From contig NZ_VZQZ01000002.1 in NCBI RefSeq assembly GCF_008802365.1, forward strand, positions 479,829 to 543,828: 64,000 nucleotides of DNA. The letters are read 5' to 3'. Positions 20,215 to 29,669 of the stretch are shown piece after piece. A program made the translations under genes and the position numbers. The notes under the pieces were generated by a model. It was not told the origin of the DNA, made no database searches, and saw only the letters and a list, made by a program, of their open reading frames with translations. Origin of the DNA: Oryzomonas japonica (GTDB taxonomy: Bacteria; Desulfobacterota; Desulfuromonadia; Geobacterales; Pseudopelobacteraceae). Every line of letters begins with the position of its first letter. Position 1 is the first letter of the stretch.

Positions 20215-20964
20215 TCAGCAGAGGTTGATATCGGTAATGCTTGCCACATTGAGCAGAATGATCATCATGGTGCCGGTGCGGCCGATACCGCAGACGAAAT
20301 CGCGGTCAATCCCCTCAAGAACGGCTGGAGCGGGTTCGCGTTCCTCTTTCCCGATACGCACGACCTGAATAACCTCGTCCACCAACAGGCCGGTGAACCC
20401 TTCGTTGCGCTTCGCAATCACAATGCGTTCCCGGCCGTTGCGCTCCCCCTGGGGGAGTCCAAGACGTTCACGCATGTTAAAGACGGGAATGATGACGCCG
20501 CGCAGGGAAATCACCCCCATGATAAACACCGGGGCGCGGGGGACCTCGGTCGTCTCACGGGGTTTGATGATCTCCTTGAGCTCCATGATGTTGATGCCGT
20601 ATATCTCGTTCGAGATCCGGAAACAGAGTATTTCCTCGTACTCCGACACTTCGGCAACCACCTGACCTTCGGACGCCAGCGGCAGGTCGTCGTCGCATCC
20701 GGCCGCTGCCCGTCCCGCGAGGATGATATCGAGAGGATCGATATGCCTGGCCCGCCTCGGCAACGGGTTTTGTCGGCTTTCAGGAATCACGGCGCCCGCC
20801 GTATCGGCAACGGACGGGCGATCATCAGCGGCATCGGGAGAAGGGGCGGCAGCGGCCGAAGGTGCCTCTGACTGCGGCGCGTCCAGACTGACGCGCTCCG
20901 CTTCGACAGCCTGCTCCCGGGCTTCTCTGTTTTGGACTTTTTGCCGAATCTTTGCCAGGTTCAT
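20215..20964 (-). CDS. cheW: CheW-like coupling protein with long disordered N-terminus
   Basis: At 249 residues this has a CheW domain in the C-terminal half (about residues 105-245; GVIIPVFNMRERLGLP) preceded by roughly 100 residues rich in Ala, Pro, Asp and Arg that are probably disordered. The extension could tether the coupling protein or carry binding motifs. It is the second CheW of the operon, which suggests either two receptor classes or an array with mixed coupling proteins. Confidence 0.9.
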   Translation of the reverse strand: MNLAKIRQKVQNREAREQAVEAERVSLDAPQSEAPSAAAAPSPDAADDRPSVADTAGAVIPESRQNPLPRRARHIDPLDIILAGRAAAGCDDDLPLASEGQVVAEVSEYEEILCFRISNEIYGINIMELKEIIKPRETTEVPRAPVFIMGVISLRGVIIPVFNMRERLGLPQGERNGRERIVIAKRNEGFTGLLVDEVIQVVRIGKEEREPAPAVLEGIDRDFVCGIGRTGTMMIILLNVASITDINLC

Positions 20965-20979
20965 GCGGTTGGAATCCTT

Positions 20980-21780
20980 CTACATCATCAGTTCGTCTTT
21001 AATTTCATCGATGACCGTCGAATCGATCAGGGCGGCGTCGTTGCCGTAGGCGACCAACAGGGCATTGGTTGCAATGGAGTTGATCTTGCGCGGGACGCCA
21101 CCGGTAATCTCGAATATCTTCTGGACAGCATCGGGGGTGAATAAACCGGGCATACCGCCGGCCTTTTCAAGCCTGAAATCGAGATATTCCATGGTTTCTT
21201 CCAGCGTAAGCGGCTCCAGGTGGTAATTGAGGGCGATCCGCTGCCGCAGGGGCTCGAACCGGGATGAAGCCAGCATGGGACGCAATTCCGGCTGCCCCAT
21301 GACGATCACCGCCAGTAGATTGCGGTCATCCAGCTGAAAATTGGTCAGCAGGCGGATCTCGTCGAACACCTCCGCATCGGAGATCATCTGGGCTTCATCG
21401 ACCACGATGACCGGGCAAATCCCCTTCTGGTAGCTGTCGTAGACGACCGTATTGATCTGTTCAAGCAATTCGTCCTTGAGCGCCGCCGGCGCCTCGATGT
21501 CGAGCAGGCGGGCCGTGGTCCGCAGGAATTCCAGTCCCGTCAGGCGCGGATTGACGATGTAACAGAAGCGGTAGCCATCACCCAGCCGGTCCATAAGCGC
21601 CCGGGAGAGCGTTGTCTTGCCGCAACCGATCTCGCCGGTAAGGACGGCTATTTCCCGTTCCTCCAGCACAAACTCCAGGCGAGCCAAGGCCTCTTCATGC
21701 CCCGCGCTGAGAAAAAGAAAACGGGGGTCGGGGGTCTTGCTGAACGGCTTCTCCCTGAAGCCAAAAAAGGCTTTATACAT
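20980..21780 (-). CDS. ExeA-like AAA ATPase
   Basis: The 266-residue P-loop ATPase begins MYKAFFGFREKPFSKTPDPRFLF, the hallmark of the ExeA/GspA family, with Walker A (TGEIGCGKTTLSR) and Walker B (CPVIVVDEAQM). There is no transmembrane helix or peptidoglycan-binding domain, unlike full-length GspA/ExeA, so it is a cytoplasmic stand-alone ATPase. It lies 4 bp downstream of cheA and 15 bp upstream of the long cheW. Its role in a chemosensory operon is unknown; positioning or remodelling of the array is a guess. Confidence 0.85.
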   Translation of the reverse strand: MYKAFFGFREKPFSKTPDPRFLFLSAGHEEALARLEFVLEEREIAVLTGEIGCGKTTLSRALMDRLGDGYRFCYIVNPRLTGLEFLRTTARLLDIEAPAALKDELLEQINTVVYDSYQKGICPVIVVDEAQMISDAEVFDEIRLLTNFQLDDRNLLAVIVMGQPELRPMLASSRFEPLRQRIALNYHLEPLTLEETMEYLDFRLEKAGGMPGLFTPDAVQKIFEITGGVPRKINSIATNALLVAYGNDAALIDSTVIDEIKDELMM

Positions 21781-21784
21781 GGCC

Positions 21785-23884
21785 TCAGCTCCCGGATCTC
21801 AAGGTATCGTTGATCATGCCGCCAACATCCAGTACCAGAATCGTGCGCTGATCCCCAAGATCGGCCGCTCCGGCGATGCCGGGAAACCGCCTGAAGCCAT
21901 CGCCCAAGGACTTGATCACGATGTCCTGCTGGCCAAGCAGTTCGTCCACCACGACGCCCAGCCGCTTTTCGGCTACGCCGACCACCACGACATAGAACTC
22001 CTCGGGGCGGTCCGACCGGCGGTTCAGACAGAGAAACTCCTCCAGCCGGAGAAGCGGCAGGGTCGTATCACGCAGTTGCGTGACTTCACGGCGCTCCACG
22101 GTCTTGATATCACCGCCGGTCAAAAGCAGCGACTCCAGCACCGAGGTCACCGGCAAGGCATAGGTTCTGCCGGCACAGGAGATGATCAGGGACTTGATGA
22201 TGGCCAGGGTGATCGGCAGGGTGATGATGAAGCGGGTACCCCGCCCTTTTGTGGTCTCAATATCGACCAGGCCCGAAATGGCGGCGATATTGTTTCTGAC
22301 CACGTCCATACCGACACCGCGGCCCGAGACCTCACTCACCTGGTCGGTGGTGGAGAAGCCGGGAAGGAAAATGAAATCGAGCGCTTCCTTGTCGGAAACG
22401 GCGCTCAAATCCTGCACAAAGCCCTTCTGGAGCGCCCGGGCCTTGACCTTTTCGATATCGATTCCGCCGCCATCGTCCTCTACCTCGATAACAACGTGGT
22501 TTCCCTTCTGGAATGAGGAAATCTTTATGACGCCCTTTTCAGGTTTACCAGCCGCCAGCCGTTTTTCCGGGCTTTCGATGCCGTGGTCGATGGCGTTTCT
22601 GATGATGTGCATCATCGGGTCGGAGATATCCTCCACGATCAGCTTGTCCAGTTCCGTATCCGCTCCGTAGAAGAGCAGTTCAACCTTTTTGCCCTGTTCG
22701 CGGGAAATGGTGCGGACAATGCGGGACATCTTCTCGTAGAGTTGTCCCACCGGGATCATGCGGATATCCATGACCCCTTTCTGCAGGTCGGTCAACTTGC
22801 GCTCCAGCACCTTGGCGGACTTGCCAAGTTCGACGGCTACCCGGGAGAAACGCTCGTTCCGCAACCGCTCCGCCAGAGCGGCAATGGAGGAGTGGGCCAG
22901 GACGAGCTCGCCGACGATGTTCATCAACTCGTCAAGCTTGCCGATATCCACACGGACTGTGCGGCTGATGCTCTTGGCGGACAGGGGGGGCGTCCCGGCG
23001 GCAGGGCTTGCCGGGGCAGGGGTCGGCATGGCGTCGGGGAGCGTGGGCAGGTGTACCGGTTCTTCGTCCCCGTTTTTTGTGGGGGGGGTGATCGCAACAG
23101 CGGCTGGCGGTTCCGGGCCACCGTTCAAGAGCGCCACGGTCACGCTGTCGTGCTGTATGGTCAGCGCGAATTTTTCCAATGCATGGGCGGAACCGGCCAG
23201 GATATCGAAATCGATGTTGGTTTCCATGTTGCTGCTCATGCTGGGCAGGGTACTGATAATCTCGCCGCAGGTCTTGATAGCGTCGGAAATCGCCGCCAAG
23301 TCCTGGTCAAAGGTCGCCAACTCGAGGGAGGCATGGACACGGTAGATGTTCTTGCCCTTGGAGAGATTTTCCAACAGGCGATGTTCCTCATATTCCGTGA
23401 GGGATTTCAACACCTGTTCGGAAAGCCCCAGGGCCTCCAGGGGCGAAGCCTGGGCCGCATCGCGGGTCGGTTCTTCCAGGCAGGCATTGATCTTGGCCGT
23501 GCATGCCGAGATCTTTTCGTCAGGCTCGCTCCCCTCCCCTTCGGACAGGCCCCGAACCAGGGAGAGCAGAACATCGTGGGAATCGAGCAATACCCCGATC
23601 ACTCCGGCATCGAGCTTGAGTTTGCCGAGCCGAAGCCAGTCCAGAAGATTCTCCATGTTGTGGGACAATTCGGAAATTCCCGCAAAGCCGAACATGCCGG
23701 CCAACCCTTTCAGGGAGTGAGCCCCCCGGAAGATGGCATTCAGCAGGTCGGGGTCCACCTCTCCATTGTCGGCCACATCGGCGAGATCGGCCAGTTCGGA
23801 ACCGAGGTGCTCGACAATTTCCTCGGCTTCGGCCAGAAAATCCCGTACGGCCTTGTTTATAAGGGGGGTATTGTTGTCAGTCAT
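21785..23884 (-). CDS. cheA: CheA, chemotaxis histidine kinase
   Basis: The 699-residue kinase has an HPt domain with the phospho-accepting His56 (FRGAHSLKG), a region without an obvious P2 domain (about 120-310, partly Pro/Ala-rich), the dimerisation domain (DIGKLDELMNIVGELV), the HATPase domain (MHIIRNAIDHGIE, GRGVGMDVV) and a C-terminal CheW-like regulatory domain. It phosphorylates the CheY-like protein encoded just upstream. One HPt only. Confidence 0.95.
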   Translation of the reverse strand: MTDNNTPLINKAVRDFLAEAEEIVEHLGSELADLADVADNGEVDPDLLNAIFRGAHSLKGLAGMFGFAGISELSHNMENLLDWLRLGKLKLDAGVIGVLLDSHDVLLSLVRGLSEGEGSEPDEKISACTAKINACLEEPTRDAAQASPLEALGLSEQVLKSLTEYEEHRLLENLSKGKNIYRVHASLELATFDQDLAAISDAIKTCGEIISTLPSMSSNMETNIDFDILAGSAHALEKFALTIQHDSVTVALLNGGPEPPAAVAITPPTKNGDEEPVHLPTLPDAMPTPAPASPAAGTPPLSAKSISRTVRVDIGKLDELMNIVGELVLAHSSIAALAERLRNERFSRVAVELGKSAKVLERKLTDLQKGVMDIRMIPVGQLYEKMSRIVRTISREQGKKVELLFYGADTELDKLIVEDISDPMMHIIRNAIDHGIESPEKRLAAGKPEKGVIKISSFQKGNHVVIEVEDDGGGIDIEKVKARALQKGFVQDLSAVSDKEALDFIFLPGFSTTDQVSEVSGRGVGMDVVRNNIAAISGLVDIETTKGRGTRFIITLPITLAIIKSLIISCAGRTYALPVTSVLESLLLTGGDIKTVERREVTQLRDTTLPLLRLEEFLCLNRRSDRPEEFYVVVVGVAEKRLGVVVDELLGQQDIVIKSLGDGFRRFPGIAGAADLGDQRTILVLDVGGMINDTLRSGS

Positions 23885-23909
23885 GAAGGGTGTCCGTCAT
23901 CTCAGGTGA

Positions 23910-24311
23910 TCATCCCAGATACTTCACGATGATATTCTTCAGGTCAGAACAATCCAACGGTTTGACGACATATTCATTGGCGCCGAGCAATCTGCCCTTT
24001 TCTATGTCGCTCTGGCTTCCCTCCGTGGAGAGGATGATGACCGGTATGTGCTCGTAATTGGGGTTATTGCGCAGATAACTGATCAGTTCCAGGCCGTTGA
24101 TATCGGGCATATTGATGTCCGTGAAGATCAGATCAACGTGTTCCCGGGGCAGAAGACGCAGGGCCTCGAACCCGTTGGCAGCCTCTACGATACGGAAATC
24201 GCCCAGGGATTCGATGATGGACACCAGCATGGCCCGAAACGCCGTGGAATCGTCCGTAATGAGTATTGTCTTTCTGTCCACCGCTTCACCTGTTGTACCC
24301 ACAAGCATCAT
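23910..24311 (-). CDS. CheY-like single-domain response regulator
   Basis: A receiver-only protein of up to 133 residues with the acidic pair in ITDDS, the phospho-acceptor Asp in FTDINMPDING, the conserved Thr in LSTEG and Lys in VVKPLD. It is the likely phosphoryl target of the adjacent cheA. The start is uncertain: ATG codons at 24311 and 24308 sit behind GAGGT, and a GTG ten codons later would give the shorter VDRKTILITDDS start. Confidence 0.88.
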   Translation of the reverse strand: MMLVGTTGEAVDRKTILITDDSTAFRAMLVSIIESLGDFRIVEAANGFEALRLLPREHVDLIFTDINMPDINGLELISYLRNNPNYEHIPVIILSTEGSQSDIEKGRLLGANEYVVKPLDCSDLKNIIVKYLG

Positions 24312-24396
24312 ACCTCAGCGCCACACATGATTAGTTCATTAAAGCTCTTCGCCATAGTCGATACGATATCCTCTCGCTCGCCACAAAGCTGCGGCA

Positions 24397-25455
24397 TCAC
24401 ACCGGTGCAGCTTCACCCGATTCCGAGCGTTGCAACGCTTCCAGAAGCGACGGCAGAAATGTCCGCAGGCTTTCAGGTGAAGAGCATTCGGCACGATGGG
24501 GCTTCATCACACAATGGTAGCCCATGTCACTGACTTTCTTTTCCGCTTCCGCGTGATGGTAATCGGTCATCATCAGTATGGGGATGTCCGTGAAATTGTT
24601 GTGAAGAAGTTCCAGCAGTTCAATCCCGCCGAGGACCCCCGAACCGTCCATCCGGGGCATGATCAGATCCACGAGAACAACGGGATGCTGGCCGCCGCGA
24701 TGAAGAGTATCGACCCTGATCAAGGTATCCTCGCTGCTGGTCATGGCATGGACTTCGTAGCCGTTTTCCCGCAGCAACTCCGCCAGTGTCTTTAATGTTG
24801 TGCCGTCATCGTCGACAATCACCAGCGGGCGGACGATTGCCTGCTCGGGTGTGCTCTCCGGCGTGTGGACCACATCGGATAGTTCGAAGGGGATCCCCAC
24901 CTCATCGGTGTCGCCACTATCGGGGCTCGCTTCGGCGGCGGCGCGGCTCTCGCTGGCGACCCGGGTCCCCTCCATGGCCAGAAACTGCGGGTTAAGCCCC
25001 TTGGAAAGCATGAACTGGAGCGGGTCGACAATGCCGGCGTCAATGGCCTCGATATTTTCCTGGGGCTCAAAATCGAATGTGCCATCAAGCCAGGCAAAAA
25101 GTGACAGGACAACCTGTTCGATCTGTTCGCGGACGACTTCTTCAATGGTTTCATGGACTACGGAGAAACGTTTGGTCAGGATGATTCCCAGGTGCTCGCT
25201 GAATCCCCGTTCCTTTTGAAGCTCCAGGGCCTTGCGGAGGGTATCAGAATCTATGACGCCCCTCTGGATAAGCACTTCCCCCAGTCCCATCCTGGAGGTG
25301 GACGAGAGCGCCTTTACCACCAGTCCCTGCTTGAAGACGATGGTCCCTTCGCGCCCACCGCTGCGAAGGGAAAGCACCCCGGTCTTCCGGCTGAGGCTGA
25401 TCAGTTGCAGAATCTCGCCCAGCCCAAGTTCTTCAAGGTTTCCGACAAGACTCAT
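24397..25455 (-). CDS. PATAN (DUF4388) response regulator with MshEN-like segment
   Basis: The 352-residue protein has an N-terminal PATAN/DUF4388 domain (starts VGNLEELGLGEILQLISLSRKTG), then two 24-residue segments (57-80, 88-111; GLG...Q and HLG...Q) spaced by seven residues exactly like the MshEN motif pair of PilB but lacking the leading Arg, then a linker and a C-terminal receiver (IVDDD; phospho-acceptor Asp in LVDLIMPRMDG; Lys in VMKPH). Cyanobacterial PATAN-REC proteins such as PixE bind PilB and control pilus motility. Here it heads the chemosensory operon, so it may be an output regulator; target unproven. Confidence 0.85.
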   Translation of the reverse strand: MSLVGNLEELGLGEILQLISLSRKTGVLSLRSGGREGTIVFKQGLVVKALSSTSRMGLGEVLIQRGVIDSDTLRKALELQKERGFSEHLGIILTKRFSVVHETIEEVVREQIEQVVLSLFAWLDGTFDFEPQENIEAIDAGIVDPLQFMLSKGLNPQFLAMEGTRVASESRAAAEASPDSGDTDEVGIPFELSDVVHTPESTPEQAIVRPLVIVDDDGTTLKTLAELLRENGYEVHAMTSSEDTLIRVDTLHRGGQHPVVLVDLIMPRMDGSGVLGGIELLELLHNNFTDIPILMMTDYHHAEAEKKVSDMGYHCVMKPHRAECSSPESLRTFLPSLLEALQRSESGEAAPV

Positions 25456-25535
25456 ACGGAAATGCCCCTACCTGTGTGGAAATGCAAAAAATGGACTAAA
25501 TTGTAAACCATCGATATTGGCAAGTAAAGCCTTTA

Positions 25536-26891
25536 TCAATGCCGCTCACGCTTGGCCAGGGGGTGCCGGCCCGCGCCATTTTTTTCTCGCCCCCTGAAGA
25601 TGAGCCGGATCGGCACGCCGTCGAAACCAAAGGCTTCCCTGAATCGATTGACCAGATAGCGTTCATAGGAAAAATGAATGCTGTCCGGCTGATTGGTAAA
25701 GATGACAAAGGATGGCGGACGGGTTGCGACCTGGGTGGCAAAGTAGAACTTTACGCGGCGACCATGGGCCAAAGGCGCATGGTGAGCATCTGTGGCCTCG
25801 GAAAAAACCCGGTTCAAGTCCGAGGTCGTCACCCGGTGTATGTACTGTCCCATGACCTCGTCCACGGTGGTCATGATCTTGCCGATACGCTGACCGGTCT
25901 TGGCGGATACGAAGACGATCGGGGCATAGGCCAGGTACTTGAAGCCGGTCCGGACCTTGTCCACGTAGACCCCCAGGGTGTCGTTGTCTTTTTCCAGGGT
26001 ATCCCACTTGTTGACCACAAAGACGCATCCCCTGCCCGCCTCGTGCACATAACCGGCGATGCGCTCATCCTGCTCCGTCACCCCCTCCTCGGCATCGAGG
26101 ACGACCAGAACGACGTCGGCCCGCTCGATGCTGCGCAGGGAGTCCACCACGCTGTATTTTTCCAGTTTTTCAGTCGTCTTGCCCTTGCGGCGGATACCGG
26201 CGGTATCGATCAGCAGGTAATTCTTTTTATTGCAGGTGAAAAGGGTATCCACCGAATCGCGGGTCGTACCGGCGGTCGGATTGGCCACCATCCGCTCGAA
26301 ACCGAGCAGCCGGTTGACCAGGGACGATTTGCCCACATTGGGACGCCCCACCACGGCAATCCGGGTGATCTCGTCATCGGGGATACCGGTGTCCGCCTCG
26401 GGAAAGACATCCAGCAAATCCTCCATCAGGTCGATGACGCCCCGATTATGTTCGGCCGATATGGTATGGAGGCGTTCTATCCCCAGGGAATAGAACTCGG
26501 CCGACTCATTCTCCAGCTTCTCGCCATCCACCTTGTTGACCACGTAGAAGATCGGCTTCTTGACGCGGCGCAGCATCGTGGCCACTTCAATGTCGGCCGG
26601 GGTCAGGCCGCTCCTGGCATCCATCATGAAGATGATGACATCGGCCTCTTCCATTGCCAGACTGGACTGTTCCCGCATCTGCTGCAACAGACGGTCCTCG
26701 GTCACCGGTTCGAATCCGCCGGTATCGATCAGGATGAACGGCTTGTCGAACCGGGTGATGGTGGCGTAGTTACGGTCGCGGGTTACGCCGGGCAGATCGT
26801 CCACAATGGCGCGACGATGGCCCAGCAGGCGGTTGAACAGGGTGGACTTGCCCACATTGGGACGGCCGACGATGGCTACAATAGGTTTCAT
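25536..26891 (-). CDS. der: Der (EngA), double GTPase for 50S assembly
   Basis: Two tandem G domains, each with GRPNVGKS (first at residues 9-16), DTxG and NKxD motifs, plus a C-terminal KH-like domain, in 451 residues. Der binds the 50S subunit and is needed for its maturation. The ATG at 26891 overlaps the era stop (ATGA) and gives the normal [12 protein letters not shown] start; an upstream in-frame codon lies inside era. Confidence 0.96.
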   Translation of the reverse strand: MKPIVAIVGRPNVGKSTLFNRLLGHRRAIVDDLPGVTRDRNYATITRFDKPFILIDTGGFEPVTEDRLLQQMREQSSLAMEEADVIIFMMDARSGLTPADIEVATMLRRVKKPIFYVVNKVDGEKLENESAEFYSLGIERLHTISAEHNRGVIDLMEDLLDVFPEADTGIPDDEITRIAVVGRPNVGKSSLVNRLLGFERMVANPTAGTTRDSVDTLFTCNKKNYLLIDTAGIRRKGKTTEKLEKYSVVDSLRSIERADVVLVVLDAEEGVTEQDERIAGYVHEAGRGCVFVVNKWDTLEKDNDTLGVYVDKVRTGFKYLAYAPIVFVSAKTGQRIGKIMTTVDEVMGQYIHRVTTSDLNRVFSEATDAHHAPLAHGRRVKFYFATQVATRPPSFVIFTNQPDSIHFSYERYLVNRFREAFGFDGVPIRLIFRGREKNGAGRHPLAKRERH

Positions 26892-27778
26892 TCGTACCCC
26901 AGCTCCCTCAGAACGGCCGTCCGTTCGGTCCAACGCTCCTGCACCTTGACGAACAGCTCCAGAAAGACCCGGGTTCCCAACAAGCGCTCAATATCGCCCC
27001 GGGCCGCCTGGCCGATTTTTTTGAGCATGGCCCCTTTTTTGCCGATGAGAATCCCCTTCTGCCCTTCCCTCTCCACCAGGATGGTGGCGCTGATGGCGAT
27101 CACGCCATTCTCCCGTTCCTGGAAGGAATCGACTATAACTGCCGTAGAATACGGGACTTCTTCGCCGGTCAGACGAAAGATTTTCTCCCGCACCAGCTCG
27201 GCGCAGATCACCTTTTCCGGCTGGTCGGTGAGGATATCGTCGGGGAAATAGGCCGGCCCCTCGGGGAGACGTTCGCGGATCAGCTCCACCAAACGCTCCA
27301 CGTTGCCGCCGGTCTGGGCCGAGATCGGCACCACCTCGGCAAAGGGGTGCAGGCGCGAAACAGAGGCGATCAGCGCCAGAAGCCGCTCCTTGGGCTCAAC
27401 CAGATCGACCTTGTTCAGGATCAGGAAGATCGGAGCACCGGCCTTGGTCGCGACCTCTCGCACAAAAACGTCATCCCGCTGCGCCGTGGCGTCCACCACC
27501 AGCAGGAGCAGGTCAACGCCCGAAATAGCCCCATAGGCTGCATCCACCATGGCCCGGTTCATGCGGCTCCTGGCGGCATGGATGCCGGGCGTGTCCACGA
27601 ACACGATCTGACTCGCCTCATCGGAGACAATGCCGCGAATAACGGTGCGGGTCGTTTGCGGCTTGTCCGAGACCGCCACGATCTTCTCACCGAGGATGCG
27701 GTTCAACAACGTGGACTTGCCCACGTTCGGGCGGCCGACAATGGAGACGAACCCCGATTTAAATTCTTTGTTTTTCAT
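26888..27778 (-). CDS. era: Era, ribosome-associated GTPase
   Basis: The 296-residue protein has one G domain ([23 protein letters not shown]) and a C-terminal KH domain with the typical [15 protein letters not shown]. Era binds 16S rRNA near its 3-prime end in 30S maturation. It is directly upstream of der with a 4 bp overlap, so the two ribosome GTPases are made from one message. Confidence 0.96.
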   Translation of the reverse strand: MKNKEFKSGFVSIVGRPNVGKSTLLNRILGEKIVAVSDKPQTTRTVIRGIVSDEASQIVFVDTPGIHAARSRMNRAMVDAAYGAISGVDLLLLVVDATAQRDDVFVREVATKAGAPIFLILNKVDLVEPKERLLALIASVSRLHPFAEVVPISAQTGGNVERLVELIRERLPEGPAYFPDDILTDQPEKVICAELVREKIFRLTGEEVPYSTAVIVDSFQERENGVIAISATILVEREGQKGILIGKKGAMLKKIGQAARGDIERLLGTRVFLELFVKVQERWTERTAVLRELGYE

Positions 27779-27804
27779 ATAATTGGATCACACTCTTTCA
27801 TGTA

Positions 27805-29481
27805 TCACTTTTTAGTCCAGACATCCCTGAGGGTTACGATCCGGTTGAATACCGGTTTTCCCGGTTGCGAATCCACGGGATCAGGACGGAAATATCCCTG
27901 GCGTTCAAACTGGAAACGGGTCTCCAGGTCGGCATCGGCCAGGCTTTTCTCCAGCTTGGCGGTCCCTATGACCTCAACGGAGAGCGGATTGAGAAACTGC
28001 TTGTAGTCTGCCCCGCCCCGGTCGGGATTCGGGTCGCTGAAGAGGCGGTCGAACAGGCGCACCTCGGCATCCATGGCATGGGCCCGGGAAACCCAGTGGA
28101 TGGTGCCCTTGATCTTCCTGCCATCGGCAGCAGAGCCGCCCCTCGATGCGGGATCGTATTCGCAATGCACTTCGATTATGGCTCCGTTCTCGTCCTTGAC
28201 CACACCGGTGCAGCGAACGATATAGGCGTAACGGAGGCGCACCTCGGAACCGGGGGTCATGCGGAAGAACCCTTTAGGCGGCTCCTCCATGAAGTCATCC
28301 TGTTCAATGAACAGCTCACGGGAAAAGGTAACCCGGTGGCTCCCCATCTCCGGCTTCTGGGGGTGGTTGGGGGCATCGAACTCCTCGGCCTGCCCTTCGG
28401 GGTAATTGTCGACCACGACCTTGAGCGGCCTGAGCACCGCCATGGCGCGGGGGGCACGCTCGTTCAGATCGGCGCGGACGCATTCCTCCAAAATGGACAT
28501 ATCGATCCAGGAATCGCTGCGCCCCACCCCGATCATTTCGCAGAAGGCCCGAACAGCCTCGGGCGTATAGCCGCGCCGCCTGATGCCCATGAGAGTCGGC
28601 ATGCGCGGGTCATCCCAGCCGCTGACGATCCCCAGGTTGACCAGTTCGTGGAGCTTGCGCTTGCTCATCACCGCATAGGTCAGATTGAGCCGGGCAAACT
28701 CGTATTGCCGCGGGCGACTCGGCACCGGCAGGTTGTCCAGGAACCACTCGTACAGCGGTTTGTGATCCTCGAACTCCAGGGTGCAGATGGAGTGGGTGAT
28801 CCCCTCGATGGCATCCGATTGCCCATGGGTAAAGTCGTACATGGGATAGATGCACCAAGCGTCGCCCACGTGGGGATGGGTGGCGTGAATGATACGGTAC
28901 AGCACCGGGTCGCGCAGGTTGATGTTGGGCGAGGCCATATCGATCTTCGCCCGGAGTACCTTGGCCCCGTCGGCGAATTCGCCGGCCCGCATGCGGCGGA
29001 ACAGGTCAAGGTTTTCGTCCACGGAGCGGCTGCGCCAGGGGCTCTCCTTGCCTGGTTCGGTCAGGGTGCCGCGATAGGCACGCATCTCATCGGCGGTGAG
29101 GTCCTCCACATAGGCCTTGCCCTGCTGTATCAGGTACTCGGCCCATTGATAGAGTTGCTCGAAATATTCCGAGGCGCAGTACATATGCGTGCCCCAGTCA
29201 AAGCCGAGCCAGCGGACACTCTCCTTGATGGACTCGATGTACTCCATCTCCTCCTTGGCAGGATTGGTGTCGTCGAAACGCAGATGACAGCAGCCGCCGA
29301 AATCCCGCGCCAGCCCAAAGTTGATGCAGATGGACTTGGCATGGCCGATATGCAGATAACCGTTGGGCTCCGGCGGGAAGCGGGTGACAATGGACGTATG
29401 CTTACCGCTTTTCAGGTCGTCCTCGATGATGGTACGCAGAAAATTGTTGGCTACAGGTGTTGGTGTCGATTCGGTGGACAT
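27805..29481 (-). CDS. glnS: Glutaminyl-tRNA synthetase
   Basis: The 558-residue class I synthetase shows the HIGH-type motif ([11 protein letters not shown]), the class-specific DDTNP, and KMSKS-type VMSKRKL, with the two C-terminal anticodon-binding barrels. It charges tRNA-Gln directly. Its presence means this organism need not rely on the Glu-tRNA amidotransferase route for Gln. A GAGAGG ribosome site precedes the ATG. Confidence 0.95.
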   Translation of the reverse strand: MSTESTPTPVANNFLRTIIEDDLKSGKHTSIVTRFPPEPNGYLHIGHAKSICINFGLARDFGGCCHLRFDDTNPAKEEMEYIESIKESVRWLGFDWGTHMYCASEYFEQLYQWAEYLIQQGKAYVEDLTADEMRAYRGTLTEPGKESPWRSRSVDENLDLFRRMRAGEFADGAKVLRAKIDMASPNINLRDPVLYRIIHATHPHVGDAWCIYPMYDFTHGQSDAIEGITHSICTLEFEDHKPLYEWFLDNLPVPSRPRQYEFARLNLTYAVMSKRKLHELVNLGIVSGWDDPRMPTLMGIRRRGYTPEAVRAFCEMIGVGRSDSWIDMSILEECVRADLNERAPRAMAVLRPLKVVVDNYPEGQAEEFDAPNHPQKPEMGSHRVTFSRELFIEQDDFMEEPPKGFFRMTPGSEVRLRYAYIVRCTGVVKDENGAIIEVHCEYDPASRGGSAADGRKIKGTIHWVSRAHAMDAEVRLFDRLFSDPNPDRGGADYKQFLNPLSVEVIGTAKLEKSLADADLETRFQFERQGYFRPDPVDSQPGKPVFNRIVTLRDVWTKK

Positions 29482-29505
29482 GATTGCCTCTCAAATTCAA
29501 AATGA

Positions 29506-29666
29506 CTTCTGCCACAGAGACACGGAGGCGCGGAGAAATCCATAGGCGTTTTACCGAAATAAACAGGATAACATCTTAAAACTGTTTTGAAAAATCAAAA
29601 ATCTTTATCCCGTTCATTCCTGACCTTGGTCTTTTCCCTGTGTCCCATGTCTCTGTGGCGGATTTA
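29506..29666. repeat. Intergenic inverted-repeat element, copy 1
   Basis: Between miaB and glnS the sequence GCCACAGAGACACGGAG (from 29511) recurs inverted at about 29632-29660 as an imperfect copy (GCCACAGAGACATGGGA on the minus strand). About 90 bp of AT-rich sequence separates the arms. A second, better conserved copy lies at 51576-51712. The element has no coding frame and could fold into a long stem. Confidence 0.75.
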
Positions 29667-29669
29667 TGG

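Noticed and set aside
25539..27251. Plus-strand open frame of 570 codons opposite der and era
   Set aside because: It is antisense to two conserved GTPases, and its low-complexity His/Asp/Gly-rich product is typical of a mirror frame.
29482..29669. tRNA gene in the glnS-miaB gap
   Set aside because: There is no T-loop GTTCGA-type segment, acceptor stem or CCA; the gap is explained by the inverted-repeat element.
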